Part shown: positions 1 through 7,973 of the stretch, piece by piece
How the letters are laid out: each line of letters opens with the position of its first letter
Numbering within the stretch: the stretch's first letter is position 1
NCBI RefSeq assembly: GCF_004791025.1
Contig: NZ_SRUO01000016.1
Span: 1 to 64,000, forward strand
DNA length: 64,000 bases
Reading direction: 5' to 3'
Source of the DNA: Mesorhizobium sp. M4B.F.Ca.ET.203.01.1.1
GTDB taxonomy: Bacteria; Pseudomonadota; Alphaproteobacteria; Rhizobiales; Rhizobiaceae
Notes under the pieces: model-generated
The model's input: the letters and a program-made list of their open reading frames with translations, nothing else
What the model was told of the DNA's origin: nothing
Databases searched by the model: none
Program-made: the position numbers and the translations under genes

Positions 1-175
1 GCGCGCGGGCTCGTGATCGCTGGATTTAAGCGTAAGCTCTGAAATCGTCATGTGTCGAAGCCCTCAAAGGCTCCGAACATCGTCCTTCACGCCGATCACC
101 GAAAGGTGCCGTCGGGACATCGCTTACGTTCAGTCTGTCGTTTGAACCTGGAATCTGGTGAAGGCAACCGAACCA

Positions 176-307
176 ATGGACAAGATCACAATCGACTTCT
201 GGGGCTTTGCAATAACGGCCGAAGGGTTTTACGGCGTCTTGGCCGCGTCGGGGCTGGTGATGGCCATTGTCATTGTGTTGAAGGTCGGGAGGCGTCGGGG
301 TACCTAA
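176..307 (+). CDS. small single-pass membrane peptide, 43 aa
   Basis: An ATG-started 43-residue reading frame whose centre (about residues 21-37, VLAASGLVMAIVIVLKV) is a convincing transmembrane helix followed by a basic tail KVGRRRG, so the C-terminus should face the cytoplasm. An AAGG sequence lies about 12 bases upstream. I do not recognise a family. It lies at the left edge of the integrated element, away from other intact genes. Small membrane peptides on such elements can be toxins or inner-membrane regulators, but nothing here shows which. Its hydrophobic pattern is the only support. Confidence 0.4.
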   Translation: MDKITIDFWGFAITAEGFYGVLAASGLVMAIVIVLKVGRRRGT

Positions 308-681
308 GGCTGCTTCTCGGCAAGACGGAGGGCATCGATGTGCGAAGCCAGTATGACATTGTTAAAGATTGGGCACTCCTATCCGACGACGAGGCGATGG
401 AAGCCGAGATCGAAGGCACGGCAAGGACGCTACCACGTCGGTCGCCTAGTGTCCCTTGGAAGTGTCTGGCAATCGTGAAGATGCCGAATATCGATTCTGG
501 TTCGATCTGTTTTTGAGACTTTCCAGAAAGGACGACGTCGGGTGGGCTTAGCCCGTAGGAGACTAACCTAACCAATCTGTCCCAGTTCGCATGGGACGCC
601 ACTCCCGCAAACGATAGCGGCTGCTCTTCGTGCTTCACACGCTAAGCTGTAAAGTCAAAGCCGACGCCGTACCTCCGTTCT
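308..681. other. element DNA without a clear gene
   Basis: No convincing complete gene. A plus-strand stretch at about 455-548 reads like the end of a protein (EDAEYRFWFDLFLRLSRKDD) but it has a stop immediately before it in the same frame, so it is probably the tail of a decayed gene. Longer frames on both strands here have the composition of chance translations. Confidence 0.3.
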
Positions 682-834
682 ATGACCCACTCGGGGACCA
701 GCATCCCGCCATCGGCCAACGCGTTGCCTTTGCGATTGGCAAAAGGATTGGCGGAAAGGGCCATGAACGAGGATGACGACACCCTCTTCTTGGTCTTCGA
801 TGAAACCGAACAACCCGAAAACGCCGCCAGGTGA
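682..834 (+). CDS. small hypothetical protein, 50 aa
   Basis: A 50-residue frame from ATG with a basic amphipathic middle (residues 13-28) and a strongly acidic end containing NEDDDTLFLVFDETEQPE. The acidic end looks coding rather than random. No family is recognised and no good ribosome binding site is seen. It converges on the DUF4238 gene 36 bases downstream. It could equally be the 3' remnant of a longer decayed gene. Confidence 0.3.
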   Translation: MTHSGTSIPPSANALPLRLAKGLAERAMNEDDDTLFLVFDETEQPENAAR

Positions 835-870
835 GAATGATGGCGAAGCGCCAGAATAGCATTGGTCTCC

Positions 871-1971
871 TTAGCCTCGAACCTTCCGCCAAGGCGGACT
901 ACCCCAAAGACTTGACGTCGCAGTCCTCCGACGGCGGAAGCCTGCGCCCGTATCGTTGGTGAAGACGAAACGATTGTTTCGAAACTTCAGGAACGAGGGC
1001 CACGTTGGCGGAACCGGCCTGACAGTTCTCACGTGGATAAGCACGTCGTCATGCTCCCGAGCGTCGGGGGCATCTACGACTGCGTAGTGAGTATGAGTTT
1101 CGGTTCTGCCGTCGGCTACCGCCATAACCACGTCAAACCGACTCGGGGGTCGCAGATGCGCAACTGAGATCGCTATAGCTTGCACATCATCCCCAGAGCT
1201 ACGCTCGCCAAAGTACAGATTTGCCGCGCAGTTCAGTACCTGCTGGTGGTTGCACGCAAGAATGTCCGCCGTATTTGACACATCGATCCAGCCACCGACG
1301 TGCTCGGCTTGATAGACGTCGCCATCCAGGAGAACAGCCAACAGCGTTGGCGAAAGCGGCAGGAAGAGAAGCGCACCTGCGCTGGAGATTCCAAAAGATC
1401 TGTGCTGCGCATGCCTGTGCTGTTGATGCCAGCGGTTGGCGAGAGCAGCAGGGTCATCTGATGTGAGAAACGGCACCGAGGTAAGGTTGCGAACAACCCG
1501 CACCTTTAGATCGTCTACGACGCTCATCGTTTTGGCGTAGTGATGCATCGCCGAGATCACCGCACTTTTGACGGCCTCCTTGAAAGACGGTTGTTCGAAG
1601 TCCGCACCTTTGACTGACGTGGCAGCGAAAGCAAACTCCGCGGATCGACGCGCGGCGGCTTCTGTGCGGACATGCTGCAGGTAGGCGAAACGCCTGAGGA
1701 TTGTGGCATGAAGATCCTTGATGACCGCACGTGGCTTGAGCAACGACGAAACGCAGTCGCCATAGTGTCCCTCGACGGTCTGGATTGCGGTTTCGAGCCT
1801 TGGGTCCTGCCCGTAGAAGTAATCCCTGGAACACTGATTCTTCACCGGGGCATCGAAGAATGATTGGTTGCGATCAAGGTTAAACAGGTGAATGGCTTTG
1901 CCTTCGGCACACACGCTGAAGGGCGATAGATGTACCCGGGGAACAAAGTGCTGGTTCTTGTTCTCCGCCAT
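871..1971 (-). CDS. DUF4238 domain protein
   Basis: A 366-residue protein with the hallmark N-terminal DUF4238 motif QHFVPR at residues 7-12, followed by the family's typical pattern of an early predicted strand (AIHLFNLDRNQ) and a helical middle with RRFAYLQHVR at about 92-101. DUF4238 proteins are of unknown biochemistry and are scattered through mobile elements and genomic islands. The last 30 residues are arginine-rich and unlike the rest, so the C-terminus may have been altered. The ATG start fits the usual family start (MAxNKxQHFVPR). It appears to be a single-gene unit reading away from the operon at 2763-5710. The family call is secure; the function is unknown. Confidence 0.7.
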   Translation of the reverse strand: MAENKNQHFVPRVHLSPFSVCAEGKAIHLFNLDRNQSFFDAPVKNQCSRDYFYGQDPRLETAIQTVEGHYGDCVSSLLKPRAVIKDLHATILRRFAYLQHVRTEAAARRSAEFAFAATSVKGADFEQPSFKEAVKSAVISAMHHYAKTMSVVDDLKVRVVRNLTSVPFLTSDDPAALANRWHQQHRHAQHRSFGISSAGALLFLPLSPTLLAVLLDGDVYQAEHVGGWIDVSNTADILACNHQQVLNCAANLYFGERSSGDDVQAIAISVAHLRPPSRFDVVMAVADGRTETHTHYAVVDAPDAREHDDVLIHVRTVRPVPPTWPSFLKFRNNRFVFTNDTGAGFRRRRTATSSLWGSPPWRKVRG

Positions 1972-2299
1972 GCAATTGAGCGATCCGCCATTCCGGCACT
2001 GCCGTGGGGGCGCTCAAACACCCGCGCCAAGCCGTTGCTATCACACAGAGCTTCCAGCGGGAATGTACGTCTCAGGCCCGCCCTTCCTGGCACTCAATCG
2101 AAGAGACGTGACGAACGCCGTCGCAGGGTGGCGTTCGTTTCACGAAGCGTCAGACTTGGATGCGGCCGACGCGCTGTCCCGGGAGGACGGCTCCAAAGGA
2201 GACGGCGTGCAGGGCTGGCTTGTCCCCAACACGGGAGCGCAGCGAAGGAGCGGGCAGGAACGGGACAAGACGGCCGCGCCGGCTAGACCCGAGTAACCT

Positions 2300-2380
2300 T
2301 CCGATACCATGCCAAGGCGTCCGAAGGCCGGCGAAAAAGAATAGCGGTCGATCCTCGCTCAGGGCGAACCAGTAGTTCCG
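2300..2380 (-). pseudogene. fragment of an SRAP (HMCES/YedK-like) gene
   Basis: The minus strand reads YWFALSEDRPLFFFAGLRTP, which matches the core of the SOS-response-associated peptidase (SRAP) domain as found in rhizobia, where an aromatic ALxxDRPLxxFAGxW segment is conserved. Only about 27 codons survive; both ends of the gene are missing. Intact SRAP proteins crosslink to abasic sites in single-stranded DNA. This copy cannot do so. The fragment abuts an IS1182-type remnant, consistent with disruption by transposition. Confidence 0.5.
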
Positions 2381-2384
2381 CTGA

Positions 2385-2535
2385 ACATGAAGTCGGCGCG
2401 CGAGAAAGTGCCATCCGTGCGGTTTTATCGAACACGGGGATATGCTGCGCGATCTCCCGTTCCTTGACCAACCAGGCGAGGTTCGCTGCCGATCCGTAGG
2501 CGCTGTCGGCGGCCAGATGCGTCGGCTTCTGGGCC
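2385..2535 (-). pseudogene. fragment of an IS1182-family transposase
   Basis: The minus strand reads THLAADSAYGSAANLAWLVK and then HIPVFDKTAR, the central DDE region of IS1182-family transposases (consensus around AADxAYGSxxxLxWLV and HIPVFDKS). A frame change near 2415 then continues as DGTFSRADFMF, the next conserved stretch of the family. Only about 50 codons remain, with a frameshift, so this is a dead insertion-sequence scar. It shows that transposition has reshaped this element. Confidence 0.6.
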
Positions 2536-2762
2536 GCAAGCGGACTATTTGTTTTCGGGTTGGCCGGTCTAGAAACGGACTAACACGTCCAGCATAGCGC
2601 GGACCGCTTGGCGCCAACAGCCGTCCTGAGAACTGTCCGGTTGACTCCCCGCGGTTCGCAAGCGAATTTTCATCCAGGAGGTCGACAGATCTAACGGCGC
2701 GGGTCAACGGCGAAGGCGACCTGAATAAGAGCGTGCCTGCCAACACGATCCCCACGGAGCAA

Positions 2763-3530
2763 TCACCGATCCCTAACTAGGGACGTCGCAAACCCTCCAG
2801 CCCTCTGGCTACCCAATTCGCGCTCTGTGTATGCGGTGAACTGTAGCAATCTCTGCCAAAAGAGTTCTTCAACCCGAGTCGAGGCAAATTCTTTGGACAG
2901 TTCTCCGATGCGTCTTGCAGTGTAGCGGATGTGGCTACACTCGTCGCCACTTAACTTGCATAGCGTTCGACCCAGCATGTCTAGGTTACGGTGCGGGCAA
3001 TATGCCTCGAGCACGGGCTCCAACAACTTCTGGTGAATGCGGGTCCTCACCTCACCGAGGTTCACCTGAATCAAATAGTCGAGCACCCTCCAGGTTTCGA
3101 GGCTAGCGGCCTCGACCTGGCTGTGCTGCATGGGGGGAAACTGGGTCTCAACGGCCCCGCGCACATTATCTGGCAATGCGTCTGGAAATACCAGATCGGC
3201 GAGACGAAGGTACATTCGGCAATGACCTGCCTCATCCTCGACATGCTGGCTCAGATCGTCAACAAGCCCGGCACTTGTGCAAGCGTTGGCAATCTTCGCT
3301 AAGTCGCGGGAACCCTCGCCCTCTTTGATCGCATTCGAGACAAGCGACTGCAGCACCCATACCGGGTTCTCAATATGCGACCTAAAACTGTTGCCGTAGT
3401 CGGCGAGGAAGTATGGCGGCACGTGACGTGCAACAGCGTCGCCAAACAGCCGAAGGTAGTCGCGCGTTGCTATGTCGCCTTGTTCGTCAAGGGCAGTTTC
3501 AACAAAACGCGCGACGTAGTCCATTGTCAT
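2763..3530 (-). CDS. ferritin-like diiron protein of a RiPP-like operon
   Basis: A 255-residue, mainly helical protein. Two ExxH motifs (E100-A-G-H103 and E197-C-S-H200) sit in helices, with a further glutamate (E160, in NLGEVRTR) in an intervening helix. This is the ligand pattern of ferritin-like carboxylate-bridged diiron oxidases and oxygenases. The first glutamate ligand is probably in the helix near residues 70-73. It is the last gene of a four-gene operon: its ATG overlaps the stop codon of the peptide gene as ATGA, so translation is coupled. In that setting it most likely oxidises the peptide, for example by hydroxylation, desaturation or N-oxygenation. I do not recognise a named family. 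The diiron reading is inference from motifs; the operon role is inference from context. Confidence 0.6.
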   Translation of the reverse strand: MTMDYVARFVETALDEQGDIATRDYLRLFGDAVARHVPPYFLADYGNSFRSHIENPVWVLQSLVSNAIKEGEGSRDLAKIANACTSAGLVDDLSQHVEDEAGHCRMYLRLADLVFPDALPDNVRGAVETQFPPMQHSQVEAASLETWRVLDYLIQVNLGEVRTRIHQKLLEPVLEAYCPHRNLDMLGRTLCKLSGDECSHIRYTARRIGELSKEFASTRVEELFWQRLLQFTAYTERELGSQRAGGFATSLVRDR

Positions 3531-3754
3531 TTTTCAACTTCGAGCGGGCCATTGCAAGCGATAAAAGGGGCCATGCCGTCCTTGAAGGGTGAACTGCTGA
3601 TACCGATTATCCCTGCGTTGATGGCAATGTTGTCGACCTTCAGGGTTGTCCCATCGACATAACCGGAAATGCGTATGCCTTTACCTCCAGCGAGGGACCT
3701 GAGGGCCTTAGCTTGATCTTCACTCAGTTCGAAGGAAAGCGGTGCTTCAGACAT
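3527..3754 (-). CDS. putative RiPP precursor peptide, 75 aa
   Basis: A 75-residue peptide beginning MSEAPLSFELSEDQ. The N-terminal 24 residues are helical and mixed in charge, as in a leader. The C-terminal part is rich in G, I, S and N, with three Asp sites next to Gly or Asn (D34-G35, D41-N42, D59-G60) and a single Cys67. I chose this ATG over one 30 bases upstream because it has an AAAGGAG ribosome binding site about 9 bases before it and overlaps the JmjC gene's stop as ATGTCTGA. Its 3' end overlaps the diiron gene as ATGA. Being translated between two tailoring enzymes and just after a PCMT-like methyltransferase, it is the obvious candidate substrate. Asp-Gly sites suit aspartimide or isoaspartate chemistry. 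An alternative is a small structural or carrier protein. Confidence 0.6.
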   Translation of the reverse strand: MSEAPLSFELSEDQAKALRSLAGGKGIRISGYVDGTTLKVDNIAINAGIIGISSSPFKDGMAPFIACNGPLEVEK

Positions 3755-4679
3755 AGTCGAAAACTCCTTTGCCATAGAATTCACTGAACGCCGTTATAAT
3801 TGCAAATCTTGCGATGGGAGACAATTGCAAAAGGACACGCTTCAAAGCAGAAGCGCCGCCAAACTCTTCAAGGTCAGCCAAGAATGTCCTAGTATCCGCC
3901 ACAACGATTGCAGGACGCTCCCAACGCTCTTGCCCAACGCTGTAAATGATCTCTGCCAAGTGGTTATCGAACCACCAACGCGACACCGAAATGCTAACTG
4001 AGAGGGATTGGACGTAATGCCAGTAACTGGGAGGGATATGCAGGAGGTCGCATGGACCGACGATTGCATGACGTAACGACGGCACGCGTTGCCAGACATT
4101 GGGGTCCGTCGGCGAGGCATCGCAATGGTGCCCTCGCACTGTGGCGCCGTCCGTGAGCGCGAAGGTATCCCGTGGGTGGCAGACTGCAACATATTTCCAC
4201 CCAAACAACTGAATGAAGTAATTATGGTTCGTGACGTAGTCGTTGTGGTTATCTTGATGAAAGGTTTGCACCGTTCCTGGCGGACCGATCCATATGTTGT
4301 CGAAGTATGCCGGCTCGCGTGATCGAGGTGAAACAGGCAATCGACGCGCGATGTCGACGAAGGACGCGTCACTCTGCCTGAGATAAAATTCAGTTGTGTC
4401 GAGACCAGCGAGATAATCGCCCAATCTCTGTTGCGCCCGGAGGTTCCGCCATCGTTCCTTATGCTCGAGCGTGACCAAGCGCGTCCCATGCCGTGCCGCG
4501 ATACGCTGGGGTGTGAGGAGGGCAGCAAGTTCATCCAGAGCGGAAACGTCTCGCGACACCCAGGGAGTTTCCATCAGCTCTGCTGCGCACTTCATTCCGA
4601 TGATGGGGATGCAACCTATTTCCCGAAATCTCACATCGGGACAAACGTATGACAAGTCTGGAGGAGCCGTCTGCAACAT
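3747..4679 (-). CDS. JmjC/cupin_8 Fe(II)/2-oxoglutarate hydroxylase
   Basis: A 310-residue protein with the FIH/JmjC-like cupin fold. Iron ligands are H141-x-D143 in TFHQDNHND and H221 in IPPSYWHYVQSL, and the segment GWKYVAVCHP (160-169) is the usual 2-oxoglutarate side strand. The N-terminal 100 residues resemble the substrate-recognition part of bacterial cupin-like hydroxylases. It starts two bases after the methyltransferase stop (TGAGGATG) with GGAGG upstream and ends in an 8-base overlap with the peptide gene. Enzymes of this family hydroxylate side chains of peptides, proteins or tRNA, so in this operon it likely hydroxylates the 75-residue peptide. Catalytic residues appear complete. 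Substrate assignment is inference. Confidence 0.75.
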   Translation of the reverse strand: MLQTAPPDLSYVCPDVRFREIGCIPIIGMKCAAELMETPWVSRDVSALDELAALLTPQRIAARHGTRLVTLEHKERWRNLRAQQRLGDYLAGLDTTEFYLRQSDASFVDIARRLPVSPRSREPAYFDNIWIGPPGTVQTFHQDNHNDYVTNHNYFIQLFGWKYVAVCHPRDTFALTDGATVRGHHCDASPTDPNVWQRVPSLRHAIVGPCDLLHIPPSYWHYVQSLSVSISVSRWWFDNHLAEIIYSVGQERWERPAIVVADTRTFLADLEEFGGASALKRVLLQLSPIARFAIITAFSEFYGKGVFDYV

Positions 4680-4681
4680 CC

Positions 4682-5710
4682 TCAGCCTCCAAGGGCAGCA
4701 ACATATCCGCTTGGCAACTGGTCAGCATCGAACGCGGTCCAAGGGATATGATAGTGCACTCGGCTAAGATCCGACTGCCCATTTGCTTGCCATCGTTCCC
4801 GATGGGCTGCCAAGGTGCCGGCAAATTCGAGGCCCAGATCACCGAACACGACTATGTCGCGGCCGTGATAAAGCGCGCCCGAGCGGCGCTCGCTATCGAT
4901 GAGACCGAAAGAGTAGTGTGTGAGGTCGAATGTACGCTCGACGCCTAGGTTCACAGCGCGGAAATTCGGTTCAGCGCCAAAAAGGTAGCTCCGGAATGCC
5001 AAAGAATCCAAAACAGGGTGACCAAAGCCTCGGCCCTTTTCAATATGCAAGAAGGACTTCGGTCGCGGATCAATAAGCTTTTCAAGCGGGATGTACCATG
5101 TGTCCTCATCTGCAATGGAACCGGTTGTAGGGACGGACACGGACATCCTAGCGCCGACCGTGAGTAGTCCTTTCTCGGTTGCTAGGAAGATCGTAAAGCA
5201 GTCCCCGCCACCCGGAATCGCTACAGGCATAGCGAGCATGCCTCCCGGCACCCGCAACGCCTCGCGAAGCAGTCGCGGGATGCCACGAAACGCAGAAGTG
5301 GCTATTATGACGTCGAAGAGACCCAGCTCGGGTAGTCGATCGACCCAATCACCTAATTGCACGCGCACACCAGAAGTGCCGATGAGGGCGCGCTGTGATT
5401 GATCGAAGAGGTCGGGAATAATCTCGCAACCAAATATCAGTGGGACGTCTCCTTCCCTGCCGGCTAGCAAGGAGAGTACTGACACCAGATAACCAGTTCC
5501 TGTTCCAATTTCGTATATGCGCTTCCCCCTCAGATCGCCGAGTTCTCTGATTATCCACCTAAGAAACGTTCGATCCGATATTGCTGAGAGAGTTGTCCCA
5601 TCTGCGTCTGAGAACGTTCGAATAGGACCATCAAAACGCTCATGCCCCCTCGGGGCAAATCGCGCTATGTCCACCCCCGCGAAAGCGGCGTTGATGTCAG
5701 TATCGCCCAT
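4682..5710 (-). CDS. PCMT-like (protein isoaspartate) O-methyltransferase, extended
   Basis: A 342-residue protein. Residues about 40-210 match the protein-L-isoaspartate methyltransferase fold: TLSAISDRTFLRWIIREL precedes SAM motif I, YEIGTGTGY (66-74), with GDWVDRLPELGLFDVII further on. The remaining 130 residues form a C-terminal extension absent from housekeeping PCMTs (around 210 residues), which suggests a dedicated peptide substrate. PCMT-like enzymes in graspetide, lanthipeptide and imiditide pathways methylate an aspartate and drive formation of aspartimide or isoaspartate. It is the first gene of the operon and is followed two bases later by the JmjC gene. Start is ATG; the ribosome binding site is weak. 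The class is secure; a RiPP role is inference from its extension and neighbours. Confidence 0.75.
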   Translation of the reverse strand: MGDTDINAAFAGVDIARFAPRGHERFDGPIRTFSDADGTTLSAISDRTFLRWIIRELGDLRGKRIYEIGTGTGYLVSVLSLLAGREGDVPLIFGCEIIPDLFDQSQRALIGTSGVRVQLGDWVDRLPELGLFDVIIATSAFRGIPRLLREALRVPGGMLAMPVAIPGGGDCFTIFLATEKGLLTVGARMSVSVPTTGSIADEDTWYIPLEKLIDPRPKSFLHIEKGRGFGHPVLDSLAFRSYLFGAEPNFRAVNLGVERTFDLTHYSFGLIDSERRSGALYHGRDIVVFGDLGLEFAGTLAAHRERWQANGQSDLSRVHYHIPWTAFDADQLPSGYVAALGG

Positions 5711-6167
5711 GGCACTAGGTTTAGCTAATTGATCTTACCTTAAGCTAATAGAGAGCGTCAGTTCGCACCGCGATGCAAGCACTTTTGCCAATACTAGTCT
5801 CCAGCTATCCATTTCAGTTGAACCCACATTCCATGCCTGTTCATGGCGCGACCGCGACGGCGCGCGTTGTCAACCGAAATGTCTGCTTCCGGGCAGAGGT
5901 AAAGTTCGCCTCTATGGCCGACACGAGGCGCAAAAGCTGCCAGGCGGCGTTGGGCCGTTGCAGGTTGGCAGTTTTAAGGCACAAATAGTCGGAAACGAAC
6001 GTTGAGGCACCCCGCTAGGCATAGTCGTGACCTGACCCAAAGCTACCGTTTCGGCCAACACGGAAAAGCCCTCCAAAAGGGCCTCGCACTCAGTTCGCCA
6101 TAGGCCGATTGCAGTGCGACGAATAGATCGCTTGCTGCGCTCAAACCCGGCTACAGCGAGAAATTCG
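5711..6167. promoter_or_regulatory. upstream region of the four-gene operon
   Basis: This 457-base gap precedes the methyltransferase gene. The AT-rich part next to the start (about 5715-5760) is the likely promoter of the operon; on the minus strand it contains TATTAG and TAAGAT, which could serve as -10 hexamers, but I cannot define a single promoter. The rest shows no gene I can support on either strand. Confidence 0.3.
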
Positions 6168-6728
6168 CTACTGGTGCGGCATCGTGATGCCGGCCGCGGT
6201 CGGCGGCAGCGTGGTCGGTGCCTGCCAATTAACGTCGACTTTGCCCGACGCGGTCAGCCCTTGCGGGAGAAAGGCGGCCTGATCGAGCCTAACGACAAGG
6301 ACGTAGTCACGGCGCTGTCCTGTCGGTGTGATCTGGATCGACCCCTTCTGTCCCAGCGTTGTAGGGATCTTGCCCTTGGTCAGTTCCAACTTGAACCACA
6401 GGGGGACCGTACCTGAAAACACCGGCGTGACGACATGGGCGAGCATGTAGATCGGCTGCGTGAGCCGCACATGGTAGGTTGTGCTGTCGCCATTGGGCGT
6501 ATCAAGCGATGTCGACCCCGTCGCCGACTTCGCGCCCAAGGTAACCAGCGCGCCGCCGATTGGAATGGTGCCGCTTATCTTGCAGAACTCTACTTTGCCG
6601 CCGACCACTAAGCCGGCAAGGCCAAGTGTATTTTGAATGCGAAAAGCGAGGCCGTCATTCTCATTCCAGCTGTGATCGATATGATCGACGTGGAGCGCGC
6701 CGTAGAAAGCTTCGTTGAATGCCGGCAC
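6168..6728 (-). CDS. hypothetical protein, 186 aa, possibly 5'-truncated
   Basis: A 186-residue frame from GTG with coding-like sequence, rich in beta-type segments (LAGLVVGGKVEFCKISGTIP, IYMLAHVVTPVF, DYVLVVRLDQ). I do not recognise a family. The same frame is open upstream to about 6830 (through GYSGYIARTWTDCPWPLPG) without an ATG. Adjacent coding-like stretches up to 7000 lie in other frames, so the N-terminus may be lost to a frameshift. It reads toward the RiPP-like operon but is 457 bases away from it, so membership is doubtful. Function unknown. Confidence 0.4.
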   Translation of the reverse strand: MPAFNEAFYGALHVDHIDHSWNENDGLAFRIQNTLGLAGLVVGGKVEFCKISGTIPIGGALVTLGAKSATGSTSLDTPNGDSTTYHVRLTQPIYMLAHVVTPVFSGTVPLWFKLELTKGKIPTTLGQKGSIQITPTGQRRDYVLVVRLDQAAFLPQGLTASGKVDVNWQAPTTLPPTAAGITMPHQ

Positions 6729-6816
6729 AACCTCGAAACCAATGCGACCTGGAAGCGGCCAAGGGCAATCGGTCCAAGTTCGAGCGATATAGCCCGAGTA
6801 GCCGTACGATTGATCG

Positions 6817-7029
6817 TCATCGTGCGATCGTTAAATCCAAGATTGTTGAATGCCTCGATCGTGTCTTCGATTGGCCTTCCGTGACGTCGAACTGGACATC
6901 CTGGCCTGCGCGCCCGCGGTACGGTGCCGCCATTCTTGAAGTGACCAGTGTAGCGCTCGCGGGGAAATAGGAAGCCATCGCTGCCGATTTAGTATTTCTG
7001 AAGGTCGGATTATAGTCTTTGCAGGCCAT
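6817..7029 (-). CDS. small hypothetical ORF, 70 aa
   Basis: A 70-residue frame from ATG starting MACKDYNPTFRNTKSAAM with GAGCGAG just upstream. The C-terminal half becomes arginine and serine rich, while neighbouring frames continue a more protein-like sequence (IEDTIEAFNNLGFNDRTM), suggesting a frameshift near 6880-6900. It may be the broken 5' part of the gene at 6168-6728. No family recognised. Confidence 0.25.
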   Translation of the reverse strand: MACKDYNPTFRNTKSAAMASYFPASATLVTSRMAAPYRGRAGQDVQFDVTEGQSKTRSRHSTILDLTIAR

Positions 7030-7034
7030 CTCGC

Positions 7035-7570
7035 TCAGAATAATTCGCGGCGGAGGGCACGTAGCAAAGAAGGGTTCGCAAGCTCGATCAACGGCATCTT
7101 CTCTGTCGAAACGCCAACAGTGACGCGCAGTAGAACCGCGAAGGCGTGACGAACGAGATCGAGAGAGTGATCGTCGGCCCAATAGTCGCTGGACGGTCTC
7201 TTGCGCGTTCTCGCCCAAGTTGGTGGCACGCCATGAGCGATGTCATTCCTGATCGCAAATGCAAGACTGGCCGCATTGGACCATGTCTGAAGAAGGGTGC
7301 GCTCGTCTCCCGCTGGCAGCGGTTGACGCGAATGTTTCAAGCATCCGGATCAAATCAGAGATCATCTTCGCGTCGGTCTCGGGTCGAATGCCCTTTGGAT
7401 TGACGCCCTTGAGCTTCCACAACGCCGCTCCAGGTGATGTTCGATGCTGGCGGCGAAGATGATGATCGGCGCAATGCGCTGGCCAACCAGCGGCTTCAAC
7501 CCAAGCCGCTCTTCGAGGGTATCGGCCCTTCCATAGGTCATTCGCGATCTCGCGACACCTTGCCCGGACG
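7035..7570 (-). pseudogene. twice-frameshifted gene with an RNDIAHG motif
   Basis: Reading through two frame changes restores one smooth protein: TLEERLGLKPLVGQRIAPII and IFAASIEHHLER (to about 7440), then LWKLKGVNPKGIRPETDAKM and ISDLIRMLETFA (to about 7320), then LLQTWSNAASLAFAIRNDIA HGVPPTW to the stop at 7035. All three segments are helical. The R-N-x-I-A-H motif near the end is typical of HEPN-like and similar RNase-related families, but I cannot place it firmly. Two independent frameshifts mean it is dead. It abuts an IS3 remnant on its 5' side, which may have removed its start. Confidence 0.55.
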
Positions 7571-7574
7571 GGGC

Positions 7575-7800
7575 GGACCATACATTTTTGCGGCAGCATC
7601 CTTCAAGATCCATTGTCGAGCATCCGCTCCGCCGGCAGCTTCTTGAGCCGCGCGTTCTCGTCCTCCAGCGCCGTCAGGGGACGGGCGTCGGACAATTCCA
7701 TCCCGCCAAACTTCGCCTTGAACTTATAGAAGGTCGCTGCCGAAATGCCGTGCTTGCGGCAAAAGTCCGCCGTATTCGCACCGAGAATGTCTCGGGGCTT
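7575..7800 (-). pseudogene. IS3-family orfA transposase remnant
   Basis: The minus strand reads ANTADFCRKHGISAATFYKF, then KAKFGGMELSDARPL and LEDENARLKKL, which is the helix-turn-helix plus leucine-zipper orfA of the IS3 family (IS407-like group, consensus CRxHGIS-ATFYxWKxKFGG and LEDENxRLKKL). The start codon region is missing and a one-base deletion after MLDN shifts the frame at about 7612. No orfB follows. It is a dead fragment marking an old insertion. Confidence 0.75.
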
Positions 7801-7916
7801 GAAGATCGATCAATCGAACCAACGTTGTGGATAGGTGGCAGAGCGGTCGATTGCGCATCCCTGATAAGGAGGTGGACCTTCATCGGTCTCGTGGGTTCGA
7901 ACTCCGCCCTGAATTA

Positions 7917-7949
7917 GAAAAGCCCGCTCCTGGATTCAGTCGAGCGGGC
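7917..7949 (-). terminator. hairpin with T-run on the minus strand
   Basis: GCCCGCTC at 7922-7929 pairs with GAGCGGGC at 7942-7949. On the minus strand the stem is followed by TTTTCT, the form of an intrinsic terminator for the minus-strand remnant that ends at 7974. Confidence 0.55.
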
Positions 7950-7973
7950 CCTTAAAGGCTATTTTGTTTTCGG

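Larger units (their letters stand above)
1972..2762. other. decayed stretch between DUF4238 gene and RiPP-like operon
   Basis: This 790-base stretch holds no intact gene. Bases 1972-2290 should contain the promoter of the DUF4238 gene but otherwise show nothing I can name. Bases 2300-2535 hold two short gene fragments listed separately. A long minus-strand frame crosses the fragments (2150-2755) but is a composite of remnants in different original frames and should not be annotated as a protein. Confidence 0.5.

Noticed and set aside
2150..2755. 201-residue minus-strand frame
   Set aside because: It joins pieces of an SRAP fragment and IS1182 sequence in a frame that is right for only one of them; composite of remnants.
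2772..2785. Hairpin at the end of the diiron gene as a terminator
   Set aside because: TCCCTA/TAGGGA forms a short stem inside the last codons but no T-run follows, so it is not a convincing terminator.
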